Positions 32,582-40,236 of a stretch of 64,000 nucleotides of DNA are shown here, piece by piece. The stretch comes from Achromobacter marplatensis (GTDB lineage Bacteria; Pseudomonadota; Gammaproteobacteria; Burkholderiales; Burkholderiaceae_B), in the NCBI RefSeq assembly GCF_002209535.1, contig NZ_NJIG01000001.1, forward strand, positions 186,001-250,000. The letters run 5' to 3'. Numbering within the stretch: the stretch's first letter is position 1; the number at the start of each line of letters is the position of its first letter. The notes beneath the pieces are model-generated. The model was not told the DNA's origin, searched no databases, and worked only from the letters and a program-made list of their open reading frames with translations. The position numbers and the translations under genes are program-made.

Positions 32582-33088
32582 ATGCAATACGTATTGATCA
32601 GTTCCTGCCTGCTGGGCAACCCCGTCCGCTACGACGGGCGCGGCGTGCCCAATGGCGACGCCGTGCTGGCGCAATGGCTGGCCGAAGGCCGCGTTGTGCC
32701 GGTCTGTCCGGAGGTGGCAGGCGGGATGCCCATTCCCCGGCCGCCCGCCGAGATCGAACCCGGCAAGGTGGCCGCTGCGGTGTTGGACGCCGGCGCCCGG
32801 GTCGTGGCGGTGACGGGTGAAGATGTCACCCTGCCGTTCGTGCAGGGCGCGCACGCGGCATTGGCGGCGGCGCGGGAACGCGGCATCCGTGTGGCGGTAC
32901 TGAAAGAAGGTAGCCCGTCCTGTGGCAGCGGTTACGTGTATGACGGCCATTTCGCGGGCCGCCGCCAACCGGGCGTGGGCGTGACGGCGGAATTGCTGAC
33001 GCGGGCGGGCGTGCAGGTCTTCAGTGAAAAGCAATGGGGCGAGGCCCAGGCCTGTCTGGCGCAATGGGAGGCGCAGCATGTGGATTAG
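32582..33088 (+). CDS. DUF523-family protein, thiouracil desulfidase (TudS)-like
   Basis: The 168-residue protein shows the full DUF523 pattern: SSCLLGNPVRYDGR (C9), VVPVCPEVAGGMPIPRPP (C42) and KEGSPSCGSGYVYDGHF (C114). Three cysteines spaced this way hold a [4Fe-4S]-type cluster in TudS, a DUF523 member that removes sulfur from 2-thiouracil. That assignment is from family knowledge; the physiological substrate here is unknown. The start at 32582 gives the normal family N-terminus and was chosen over an in-frame ATG 26 codons upstream. It overlaps the next gene by 11 bp. Confidence 0.85.
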   Translation: MQYVLISSCLLGNPVRYDGRGVPNGDAVLAQWLAEGRVVPVCPEVAGGMPIPRPPAEIEPGKVAAAVLDAGARVVAVTGEDVTLPFVQGAHAALAAARERGIRVAVLKEGSPSCGSGYVYDGHFAGRRQPGVGVTAELLTRAGVQVFSEKQWGEAQACLAQWEAQHVD

Positions 33089-33410
33089 CGCAGGCGCCGT
33101 GGTCCTGGCGCTGCTGGCAGTCCTGGTGCTGACCGGGCGGCTTGGGTCGTCCGCCGGGCGCTCCGGCGTGGTGGCCAGCGGCCGGCGGTGGCCGACGCGT
33201 GTCGCCGCCGCGCTGTGCCTGCCGCTATCCGCGTTCTTCTACTACGCCTGGTATGCGTTCTACCTGAAGTGGGATTTCAACGAACTGGGCCGCTACTACG
33301 ATCCCGATGACCAGGTGGTCTACACGTCGTCGGGGTTTGTCTGGGTGGTGCCGGCGACCCTGCTGTTGGCCGCCGGGCTGCTTTGCGCCTGGCGCGGTTG
33401 GCGCCGCTGA
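33078..33410 (+). CDS. small membrane protein of unknown function overlapping DUF523 gene
   Basis: The 110-residue protein has three hydrophobic segments: an N-terminal helix AGAVVLALLAVLVLTG, a middle helix AALCLPLSAFFYYAWYAFY and a C-terminal helix FVWVVPATLLLAAGLLCAW. A short polar loop (WDFNELGRYYDPDDQVVY) lies between the last two. The ATG at 33078 lies inside the end of the DUF523 gene, 11 bp before its stop, which implies translational coupling. I do not recognise the family. Confidence 0.7.
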   Translation: MWISAGAVVLALLAVLVLTGRLGSSAGRSGVVASGRRWPTRVAAALCLPLSAFFYYAWYAFYLKWDFNELGRYYDPDDQVVYTSSGFVWVVPATLLLAAGLLCAWRGWRR

Positions 33411-33433
33411 TCCCTACGCACGCCGGGAGCAAA

Positions 33434-34411
33434 TCACTCGCTGCGGATATTCGCGGCCTTTACGATCTTGCCGTTGTCCGCGTATTCCCGCTGCACTTGC
33501 TGCGCGAATTGCTCGACGCTGCCGGGCGACATGATGTTCAAGGCATCGGTCAGCGGCTTGCTGATGTCGGGCATGGCGGCGACCTGGTTGATGACGGCGT
33601 TCATGCGTCGTCGGAAATCGGCGCTGGATGTACCCGGGGCGAAAAAGCCGAAGGTGGACGTCATGTTCGCCATGGGATAGCCCAGTTCGGCAAAGGTCGG
33701 CGCGTCCGGCCGGCCGGGCAGGCGGGCCGGCGAGCCCACCGCCAGCAGCTTGAGCTTGCCTTCGTCGATCAACGTGTTGACGGGGGCGGACGCGTTGACC
33801 AGCATCAGCGTGAACTGGCCGCCCAGGGCGTCCGGCACCATCTGCGCCATGCCCTTGTACGGCACGTGCGTGATGCGCACCTTGGCCTGGCCGTTGATTT
33901 GTTCCAGCATCAGGTGCCCGAGCGACCCGACGCCCGCCGTCGCCAGCGACAAGCCATCGGGGTCCGCCTTGGCCTGGTCCAGCATGTCCTTGAAGTCCTT
34001 GCCCGTGAATTTCGGGCCGCCCACCAGGTACACCGGCGAATACATCACGGCAGCCACCGGCGCCAGGTCCTTCAGCGGGTCGTACAGGGTTTTCATGACG
34101 TGCGGCGACAACGTGACCGGGCTGACGGCGGTAAAACCCAAGGTGTTTTCATCGTGGGCGCGGGCCACGGTGTTCATGCCGATCATGCCGCCGGCGCCGC
34201 CGCGGTTTTCAACGACGACGGGCCGGCCGAGCTCTGCGGCCAGCTTCTGCGCAAAGGCCCGCGCGGTGTTGTCAACGATGCCCCCGGCGCCGTAAGGCAC
34301 CACGATGGTCAGGACCTGGGGCTTGGGGTCGGTCTCGGCGTGGACGGCGAACGAGGCGGCGCAAACTGCGCTGAATGCGCAAAGGCCGGCGAACCGCTTG
34401 AAGTTGAGCAT
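33434..34411 (-). CDS. Bug-family (TctC) periplasmic solute receptor
   Basis: The 325-residue protein is a Bordetella uptake gene (Bug) type receptor with a Sec signal (LCAFSAVCAASFAVHA, cleavage before ETDP). Family signatures are TIVVPYGAGGIVDNTARAFA, VVVENRGGAGGMIG and GVGSLGHLMLEQ, whose backbone loops grip a carboxylate ligand. In tripartite tricarboxylate transporters such receptors feed TctA/TctB, but neither is in this window, so this is an orphan receptor as is usual in Bordetella and Achromobacter. The ligand is unknown. Confidence 0.9.
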   Translation of the reverse strand: MLNFKRFAGLCAFSAVCAASFAVHAETDPKPQVLTIVVPYGAGGIVDNTARAFAQKLAAELGRPVVVENRGGAGGMIGMNTVARAHDENTLGFTAVSPVTLSPHVMKTLYDPLKDLAPVAAVMYSPVYLVGGPKFTGKDFKDMLDQAKADPDGLSLATAGVGSLGHLMLEQINGQAKVRITHVPYKGMAQMVPDALGGQFTLMLVNASAPVNTLIDEGKLKLLAVGSPARLPGRPDAPTFAELGYPMANMTSTFGFFAPGTSSADFRRRMNAVINQVAAMPDISKPLTDALNIMSPGSVEQFAQQVQREYADNGKIVKAANIRSE

Positions 34412-34468
34412 GGCTTTCCCTTGTTGCCCGGCGTGACGGCCGCGCGTTTTGCGGGCCGTCCAATGCGG

Positions 34469-34501
34469 CGCGCCGGCATGCAGTGTGTGCAGGCCGGCGC
34501 G
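34469..34501 (-). terminator. 9-bp GC-rich inverted repeat
   Basis: CGCGCCGGC (34469-34477) and GCCGGCGCG (34493-34501) pair perfectly around 15 nt that contain two further TGCA palindromes. The repeat lies 34 bp past the stop of the leftward Gly/His-rich gene and ahead of the Bug gene. It has no T-run, so it would be a weak or factor-assisted terminator. Confidence 0.4.
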
Positions 34502-34534
34502 TCAGGACAATGGGGAATATCCGGGGTTGCGGCG

Positions 34535-35110
34535 TCAGTTGGCGCGGTAGCCGCGGCTGTTCATGCAGGAATCCAGCGCGTGGTTGTAGGAATCCACCAT
34601 GACTTGCGTGGTCCATTGCGAAATGGTTGCCGGGTCGTAGCCGCTTTGGTTCATAGCCCAGCGCTGGCAATCGCTGGTGGCATTGGCTTGGGCCGAATTG
34701 ACCTTGGGCGCAGATTCATATTGCACGGGTGCGTATTGCGGCTGCGGTTGCGCGTAGGCAATGGGTGGGGCGCTGTAGACGGGGGGCGCTTCGTAGACGG
34801 GTGCGGCATACACCGGCGGGCTCGTATAGGCCACGCCCGGCGATGCATACACCCCAGTCTGCACATAATTAGGGCCGGAGTCAGCCGCCAGCAACAGGCC
34901 GACCGCCGCCAACGCGAAGGCGCCGCCCACCCACCAGCCCGCCGAGCTGCTGCCGCCACCGCCGTGGTGGTGATAGTTATTACCGCCGTGATAGCCGCCG
35001 TGGTAGCCGCCGCCACCCCAACCACCGCCGCGTCCGCCGGCCATCACGGGCGCGCTCGCAACGGCAAGCGCCAACGCCACGACAACCATCCGGCCTGTAA
35101 ACCGTTTCAT
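34535..35110 (-). CDS. secreted Gly/His/Tyr/Pro-rich protein of unknown function
   Basis: The 191-residue protein begins with a signal peptide (MVVVALALAVASAPVMA) and then a Gly/His/Tyr run (GGGYHGGYHGGNNYHHHGGG), a hydrophobic segment (WWVGGAFALAAVGLLLA), a Tyr/Pro/Ala-rich region with PPVYxAP repeats, and a C-terminal folded-looking part with two Cys (TSDCQRWAMNQSGYDP...ALDSCMNSRGY). The His-rich segment could bind metal. The start at 35110 follows AGGAGCAAGATC and replaces an earlier in-frame codon. The C-terminal CQRWA...CMxxRGY pattern recurs in proteobacterial envelope proteins with the glycine-zipper look. No enzymatic role can be proposed. Confidence 0.75.
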   Translation of the reverse strand: MKRFTGRMVVVALALAVASAPVMAGGRGGGWGGGGYHGGYHGGNNYHHHGGGGSSSAGWWVGGAFALAAVGLLLAADSGPNYVQTGVYASPGVAYTSPPVYAAPVYEAPPVYSAPPIAYAQPQPQYAPVQYESAPKVNSAQANATSDCQRWAMNQSGYDPATISQWTTQVMVDSYNHALDSCMNSRGYRAN

Positions 35111-35512
35111 GATCTTGCTCCTAAGTCGCCGCGCAACAGCCTCCATATAAGAGACTCGCGGCGATAACGCTACTTTACTGCTGCGGGAGCACCAAAATAT
35201 GTTGCAAACGCTACGGGCATTTCAAGTGACTTCAGGGCGACGATGGAGGAATACCGCTAGCTGGGCCGAGGTATTTCCGGCCCTTTGTCGCCAATTTGCG
35301 ACGATGCAATGTTTCAGCATTCCATCAATCGCGTCGCCGGATTGGCAACCTTGGCTGGCGCCGCATACGGCGATGCGGCTTGCAGGATGATTCAATAGCC
35401 GTACGGGGCGCTTTTCGACATGTCGCAACATGCGTAACGATCGTGACATCGGGCAGCCTGACCATTCTGGGAAGTAGTGGCGGAAAGCCATGAACGGTAG
35501 TACTTTCTCGCG
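35111..35512. other. 402-bp intergenic region
   Basis: This is the longest gene-free stretch in the window and is visibly richer in A/T than its surroundings. No convincing coding frame with a ribosome site lies in it. It holds a small GTCGC-N6-GCGAC inverted repeat (35287-35302) and a looser ATGTC...GACAT pairing around 35420-35447 that could be an operator for the adjacent TetR gene. The divergent promoters of the Gly/His-rich gene and the TetR gene must lie here. No clear -35/-10 pair stood out. Confidence 0.6.
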
Positions 35513-36163
35513 ATGATTACGGCACGACCCTCTTCTTTATTGCAAGACAAGCGGCTCACGAAGGGTGAACGCACTCGGTTACAGCTTCTGCAGGTCGCCG
35601 CGGCGGAGTTCGCCGAGCGCGGATTCCAGCAAACGCGGATCAGCGACATTGTCGCCCGCGCCGGTGTGACCCAGCCTGTCTTTTATCAATACTTCTCAAG
35701 CAAGCAAGCGGCCTACGACGAACTGGTCGGCATGTTCGCGCAGCGCTTGCGGCAGGCGATCAGCCTGGCGCGTTTGCCTGCCGACCTGGACGGCACGCAA
35801 ATGTCGGACCGAATCCGCCGTGGCGTCCGCGGCCTGCTTGCCATCTTGCAGGAAGATCCCAACCTGACCCGCATCGGTTTCTTCCAGGTGGCCGCGGCTG
35901 AAGCGCTGAAGGACGAACTGGTGGCGATGATCGCCGACAATGTCCGCGCCGAGCAGCAGGCCGGGCTGTTCCGGGCGGCGATTCCGGCCGACTGGTTCGC
36001 GCAGTCGCTGATGGGCATCATCGAACGCTTCACGCGCCAACTGCCGGACGCCGCGCAGCAGCAGGCGTTGGCGGAATTCATCACCGACCTGCTGCTGGAC
36101 GGCATACGGGACCCCGACCCGGATCGTCAACGCGACCGGCAACCGCCACGCCAAGCCTCCTAG
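35513..36163 (+). CDS. TetR/AcrR-family transcription regulator
   Basis: The 216-residue regulator has a TetR helix-turn-helix (LQLLQVAAAEFAERGFQQTR then ISDIVARAGVTQPVFYQYF, with SSKQAAYDELV after it) and an all-helical ligand domain. The C-terminal 25 residues are charged and probably disordered (DPDPDRQRDRQPPRQ). The stop codon lies in the loop of the terminator hairpin. No transporter gene lies beside it on either side; the divergent Gly/His-rich protein is the only obvious candidate target. Its upstream region lacks a clear Shine-Dalgarno box. Confidence 0.87.
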   Translation: MITARPSSLLQDKRLTKGERTRLQLLQVAAAEFAERGFQQTRISDIVARAGVTQPVFYQYFSSKQAAYDELVGMFAQRLRQAISLARLPADLDGTQMSDRIRRGVRGLLAILQEDPNLTRIGFFQVAAAEALKDELVAMIADNVRAEQQAGLFRAAIPADWFAQSLMGIIERFTRQLPDAAQQQALAEFITDLLLDGIRDPDPDRQRDRQPPRQAS

Positions 36164-36179
36164 CCGGAGGCTTTTTTTT
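36153..36179 (+). terminator. Rho-independent terminator of the TetR gene
   Basis: GCCTCC (36155-36160), a 5-nt loop and GGAGGC (36166-36171) followed by eight T residues (36172-36179) form a canonical intrinsic terminator, extended to AAGCCTCC/GGAGGCTT. The TAG stop of the TetR gene is the first three bases of the loop, so termination follows immediately after translation ends. Confidence 0.88.
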
Positions 36180-36189
36180 GTCGTAGGGC

Positions 36190-36333
36190 AGCCCCAAGAC
36201 AAAAAACGCCCCCCCCCCCCCGGGGGGCAGCAAGCACGCGCCGCGTGCGTAGCGTGGGGGCATTTTTTGTCGCCGGGCCGCCCCAAGACAAAAAGCGCCC
36301 CCTCGGGGGGCAGCAAGCACGCGCCGCCTGGCT
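36190..36333. repeat. two tandem copies of a terminator-type intergenic element
   Basis: Two related units of about 55 bp lie in direct orientation. Each reads GCCCCAAGACAAAAA(A), then GCG/ACG, a C-run, a G-run, and GGGCAGCAAGCACGCGCCG. Unit 1 is about 36190-36244 and unit 2 about 36279-36333. On the minus strand each is GCTTGCTGCCCCCC, G-run, then GC(G)TTTTTGTCTTGGGG, a hairpin plus T-tract. They act as double terminators for the leftward Bug gene, which ends at 36332, and insulate it from the TetR gene. A related core lies at 2986-3081. Between the units is CATTTTTTGTC, another T-run. Confidence 0.7.
36209..36227. repeat. C13G6 homopolymer tract
   Basis: Thirteen consecutive C (36209-36221) followed by six G (36222-36227) replace the C5-T-C-G6 type arm of the second unit. 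Such a run is prone to slippage. It is within the first terminator unit, between convergent genes. Confidence 0.8.
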
Positions 36334-37306
36334 ACTCGACCCGCGCGCCCGAGGCGGCCACCAGCTTGCCGGCGGCTTCCCAGTCCGCCTTCAGCAGATC
36401 CTGGAACTGTTCGGGGGACTTGGCTTCGGCTTCGACACCCAGCGATGCCAGGCGAGCCTGCACCTTGGGGTCGGCCAGCACCTTGTTGACCGCGGCATTG
36501 ATCTTGGCGCGTTCGGCCGACGGTAGCCCGGCGGGCGCCAGCAGGCCCAGCCAGGAATCGAAGGCGTAGCCCGGCAAGCCGCTTTCGGCGACGGTGGGCA
36601 GGTCGGGCGCAAAGCGCGAGCGCGTCTTGCCGGTGTAGGCCAGGAACGTCACGCGCGGGTCGTTGCGGTACGCCGTGACGCCGATGGTGGCGGCGGTGAC
36701 GGCTTGCACGCGTCCGGCCAGCAGTTCCGTGACGGCGTCGCCCGTGGACTTCATCGGGATGTGCTGCATCTGGACGCCGGCGGCGGTCAGGAACGACGCC
36801 ATGCCCAGATGGGAGGCGCTGCCGTTGCCGGCCGACGCGTAATCGTAGGCGCCCGGTTTCGCTTTGACGGCCTGGATGAATTCAGCCGTGTTCTTCACCT
36901 GCAAGCCGGCGGACGCCAGGATGATGTAGCCGGTGTTGCCCAGGTAGGCGACCCCCGTGAAGTCCTTGTAGGGGTCGTAGCTGAGGTTCTTGTACAGATA
37001 GCCGGCGATGTTGTGGCTGGCCGCGGCCAGCACCAGGGTGTTGCCGTCTGGCGTGGCGCGGGCCACTTGCGACGTGCCTACGGTGCCGCCCGCGCCGGCG
37101 CGGTTTTCCACCACGATGGAGGCGTTCAAGGCCTGACCCAGTTCGTCACCGATGGCTCGGGCGATGGTGTCCTGGACGGCGCCGGTGCCGTAAGGAACGA
37201 CGATGCGGATGACGCGTTGTTCGGCATGGGCGGTACCGACGCCGGCAAGGGCCAGCGTCAGGGCAAGCAGGGTGGTGCGGCGTACAGCTCGGAATCGGAA
37301 GGGCAT
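36332..37306 (-). CDS. Bug-family (TctC) periplasmic solute receptor
   Basis: The 324-residue Bug receptor has a Sec signal (TTLLALTLALAGVGTAHA, cleavage before EQRV). Signatures are IRIVVPYGTGAVQDTIARAI, IVVENRAGAGGTVG and SAGNGSASHLGMASF. The first loop reads TGAVQD where most Bugs read PGGxxD, a change at the ligand-gripping loop that may shift specificity. It is followed on its strand by a tandem terminator and so is monocistronic. No tctAB partner is present. The ligand is unknown. Confidence 0.9.
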   Translation of the reverse strand: MPFRFRAVRRTTLLALTLALAGVGTAHAEQRVIRIVVPYGTGAVQDTIARAIGDELGQALNASIVVENRAGAGGTVGTSQVARATPDGNTLVLAAASHNIAGYLYKNLSYDPYKDFTGVAYLGNTGYIILASAGLQVKNTAEFIQAVKAKPGAYDYASAGNGSASHLGMASFLTAAGVQMQHIPMKSTGDAVTELLAGRVQAVTAATIGVTAYRNDPRVTFLAYTGKTRSRFAPDLPTVAESGLPGYAFDSWLGLLAPAGLPSAERAKINAAVNKVLADPKVQARLASLGVEAEAKSPEQFQDLLKADWEAAGKLVAASGARVE

Positions 37307-37454
37307 GAAAGCGGCTCGTATCGGGGGCGCGCGCTGGCGGATTGCCGGCGCGACGGGACGGCGTTGGACTCTAATGATTCACACCGCCCACGCCAACGAT
37401 TTATTCCCCGCTTGCATATAGCTGCAGGGGATATGGCCGCCCGCCGCCGTCGGG

Positions 37455-37850
37455 TCACGCCCAGGTTTCGTGCAGATGCGCCCATTGCGGCATCTCACCC
37501 GCCCCGGCTGTGAACAGGACGGTCGCGCGTCGCTGCGTAGCGCCTGTGCTCCAGACGTGCCGTTCGCGGTAGGTGAGCAGCACCGACGCCGTATCAATGT
37601 GCCGCACCGTCATGTCGTCGATGTCGATCTTCAGGCCAGGACGCGCGCCGCGCAAGCCGGCGAACAAAGCCGGTAGCGCATTCCCGTCCAGACGCTGGCC
37701 GTCGGTGGCGATCATGGTGAAGCCGGGCGCAAAGCGCGACAGCAGGTCGGCCAGGACGTGGTCCGGCGCGTCGGGCTGGCCGATCCAGTGTTCGATCAGG
37801 GAGTGGGCGTCCAGCGTCAGGCGCAGGCACGGGGTAGACAGGTCCGTCAT
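37455..37850 (-). CDS. SnoaL/NTF2-like (DUF4440-type) protein
   Basis: The 131-residue small protein fits an NTF2-like fold: an N-terminal helix pair (LTLDAHSLIEHWIG, DHVLADLLSRFA), then strands FTMIATDGQRLDG, DIDDMTVRHIDTASVLLTYRE and ATVLFTAGAGEMPQWAHLHETW. The ending PQWAHLHETW is typical of DUF4440 members. The start at 37850 is favoured over an in-frame TTG six codons upstream. The function is unknown. It lies 110 bp from and divergent to a LysR gene. Confidence 0.78.
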   Translation of the reverse strand: MTDLSTPCLRLTLDAHSLIEHWIGQPDAPDHVLADLLSRFAPGFTMIATDGQRLDGNALPALFAGLRGARPGLKIDIDDMTVRHIDTASVLLTYRERHVWSTGATQRRATVLFTAGAGEMPQWAHLHETWA

Positions 37851-37899
37851 GGCGGGCTTCAAAGACAATAAGGAGCGCCATTCTAGGTAGGCCGGTGTT

Positions 37900-37929
37900 C
37901 TGAAAGAAGCTCAAATGACTGGATATACT
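37900..37929 (+). promoter_or_regulatory. candidate promoter of the LysR gene at 37961
   Basis: CTGAAA (37900-37905), an 18-bp spacer and TATACT (37924-37929) precede the LysR ATG by 31 bp. The -10 box matches consensus at five of six positions; the -35 box is weaker. Confidence 0.4.
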
Positions 37930-37960
37930 GTTCGTGTTTTTTTGACAATGGGATGCTCCC

Positions 37961-38845
37961 ATGATCAATCTGAATCGCCTGGGGATGTTCGTCGCGGTGG
38001 TTGAAGCCGGCTCGTTCACGGCGGCTGCCGACACGCTGGGCACGACCAAAGCGGTCGTCAGCTTCAATCTCAAGCAGCTGGAACAAGAGCTGGGAGTGGC
38101 GCTATTGACCCGCAGCACCCGGCGCTTGGCGCTGACCGAGGCCGGCGAAGGCTTTTATGCGGAATGCGCGCGACTGCTGCGCGAGGCCGACGCGGCCGTG
38201 GATCAGGCGCGGTCGGGGCAGGCCACCTTGGCGGGCAGCTTGCGCGTAACCGCCACGGTGGATTACGGCAACCGTATCGTGGCGCCCGCCCTGGCGGCTT
38301 TCGCGCGGCGCCATCCTGCGTTGCGGGTCAGCTACCAGGCCAGTTCCGCGCACGCCGACCTGATCGGCGACCGGCTGGATCTGGCGATCCGCGTGGGGAC
38401 GCTGGCGGATTCCAGCTATCGCGCCACGCCGATCGGCCAATTCAAACTTCTGCTTGTGGCCAGCCCGGCGTTGCTGGCCGAGCACGGCGCGCCGCGCACG
38501 CTGGAGGCCCTGGCCGCGATGCCCTGGCTGGCCAACCGGCCGGGACGCAGCGACCACTGGCGCGTGACCGATGGCAAAGGGCGAGAACACGCGCTGCGGG
38601 TCGCGCCCGTGGCCCATGCCGACACGGCGTCGGCGTTGCTGGCGTTTGCCGAAGCCGGCTGCGGGGTGGCCGCGTTGCCGGACTGGCTACTGGAAGAACC
38701 GCTGGCGCGGGGCGTGTTGCAGCGGGTGCTGCCGACGATTTCGCTGCCGCCGCAACCGGTGTATGCCGTCTACCCTGACACCCGCCACGTCAGCGCTAAG
38801 GTCCGGCGCTTCATCGATTTCCTGCGAGCGCCGGATAAGCCTTAG
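37961..38845 (+). CDS. LysR-family transcription regulator
   Basis: The 294-residue LysR protein has the helix-turn-helix MINLNRLGMFVAVVEAGSFT then DTLGTTKAVVSFNLKQLEQE, and an effector domain starting AGSLRVTATVDYGNRIVAPA. It belongs to the DmlR/AaeR-like group by the GDRLDLAIRVGTLADSSYRA phrase. It converges on the peptidase gene of the ABC operon and shares two stop-codon bases with it (TTAG at 38842-38845). The divergent DUF4440-type gene is the nearest candidate target. Confidence 0.88.
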   Translation: MINLNRLGMFVAVVEAGSFTAAADTLGTTKAVVSFNLKQLEQELGVALLTRSTRRLALTEAGEGFYAECARLLREADAAVDQARSGQATLAGSLRVTATVDYGNRIVAPALAAFARRHPALRVSYQASSAHADLIGDRLDLAIRVGTLADSSYRATPIGQFKLLLVASPALLAEHGAPRTLEALAAMPWLANRPGRSDHWRVTDGKGREHALRVAPVAHADTASALLAFAEAGCGVAALPDWLLEEPLARGVLQRVLPTISLPPQPVYAVYPDTRHVSAKVRRFIDFLRAPDKP

Positions 38846-40236
38846 CGCCCGACCGCGGGCGTACCGCCTGCGCCCAGGTCCCAGTACAGCCCGGTCATCA
38901 GCCCCAGCGCCTGGCGCAGCAATTCCGGCGGCAGGTGTTCGTTGGGCGCATGTTGCGAGCAGCCCGGATACGAGTGCGGCACCCAGATCGTCCGCAGGCC
39001 CAAGACGTCGGTGAAGATGTCGTTGGGCAGCGATCCGCCCAGGTTGGGCAAGAGCGCGGTCTTTTCGCCGGAGGTGCGTTCCAGCGAATCCACCGCCCAT
39101 TGCACCCAGGCGTCATCGGGGTCGATGCGGGTGGCGCAGAACATGGATTCGCGCGTGAGTGCGATCTTGACCATCGGAAAGCCCTGGCGATCCAGGTGCC
39201 GGCGCAGCGCGGGGATCAGGTCTTCCGCGTCCACGCCCACCACGAAGCGCAGTTGGCAGCGGGCCCAGGCGCGCGGCGGGATGGCGTTGACGGGTGTTTC
39301 GGGGTTGCCCGTCTTGTAGGCCAGGACTTCGAACGAACACCAGCCGAACACCCGTTCAGCGGGCGACAGGCCGGGCTCGCCCCATTCCGGTTCGATTTCC
39401 GGGCCGTCCGCGCCGCCGTCCACCTGGCAATCGGCCAGTGCGCGGCGTACGGCGGCCGGCAGTTCGGCCGGCACCCATTCGGGGATGCGGATCTGTCCGG
39501 TGGGCGAGACGATGGTGGCGATGGCGTGCGCCAGTTGGATGCCGGGGTTGGAAATCAGCCCGCCCCAGTTGCCGGAGTGATGGCCGCCGGCGCGCGCCTC
39601 GATGCTCAGGTCGAAGTTCAGGCTGCCGCGCGCGCCCAGGAAAATGGTGGGGCGCTTGGCGGCCAGGCGCGGGCCGTCTGAGGCGATCAGCAGGTCGGCG
39701 GCCAGCAGGTCGCGGTGCTCGGCGCATAGCTCGCGCAGGCCCATCGACCCCGTCTCTTCGCCCATTTCAATCAGGTACTTGGCGTTGAAGCCCAGCTTGC
39801 CGCGCGTTTCCAGCACCAGCCGCAGCGCCTCCATGTTGATCGTGTGCTGGCCCTTGTTGTCGGCGATGCCGCGGCCGTACCAGCGGCCCTCGGCCTCGGT
39901 CAGCGCCCACGGCGACAGGCCGTCCTTCCATTCCTTTTCCAGGCCGCGGATGACGTCGCCGTGTCCGTAGCCCAGCACGGTGGGCAGGGCGGGGTCTTCG
40001 ATGCGCTCGGCATACAGGAAAGGCGCCAGCGCCTTGGGGTGGGTCAGCGTGCGGCAGGTGAATCCCAAGGCTTCGAATGCCGGTCGGATCTCGGATTCCA
40101 GGTAGTCGGCCAGCACGGCGGCGCGCTCCGGATTCTGGCTTTCCGTCGGCAGCGCCAGCCGGCGCGCCAATAGCGCGCGGAAGGCGCCCGAATCAAAACA
40201 GTGTTCCGCTTGGGCGATGGCTTGCTCACGGGTCAT
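38842..40236 (-). CDS. M20-family metallopeptidase at the end of the peptide ABC operon
   Basis: The 464-residue co-catalytic zinc peptidase of the M20 group carries the ligands and catalytic acids in LGYGHGDVIRG (His), GRGIADNKGQHT (bridging Asp), LIEMGEETGSMGL (catalytic Glu pair), ASDGPRL and YPGCSQHAPNEHL (final His). The lid domain contains ARAGGHHSGNWGG. It resembles dipeptidase and acetylornithine-deacetylase-like members that act on small peptides or N-acyl amino acids. Its start at 40236 overlaps the last ATPase gene by ATGA, so it is cotranslated with the importer, and it should cleave what that transporter brings in. The longer upstream frame is rejected. Confidence 0.9.
   Translation of the reverse strand: MTREQAIAQAEHCFDSGAFRALLARRLALPTESQNPERAAVLADYLESEIRPAFEALGFTCRTLTHPKALAPFLYAERIEDPALPTVLGYGHGDVIRGLEKEWKDGLSPWALTEAEGRWYGRGIADNKGQHTINMEALRLVLETRGKLGFNAKYLIEMGEETGSMGLRELCAEHRDLLAADLLIASDGPRLAAKRPTIFLGARGSLNFDLSIEARAGGHHSGNWGGLISNPGIQLAHAIATIVSPTGQIRIPEWVPAELPAAVRRALADCQVDGGADGPEIEPEWGEPGLSPAERVFGWCSFEVLAYKTGNPETPVNAIPPRAWARCQLRFVVGVDAEDLIPALRRHLDRQGFPMVKIALTRESMFCATRIDPDDAWVQWAVDSLERTSGEKTALLPNLGGSLPNDIFTDVLGLRTIWVPHSYPGCSQHAPNEHLPPELLRQALGLMTGLYWDLGAGGTPAVGR

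Noticed and set aside
36209..36227. Poly-C tract as a phase-variable promoter like Bordetella fim
   Set aside because: It lies between convergent gene ends within a terminator unit; no promoter or start codon is positioned to be switched by it.
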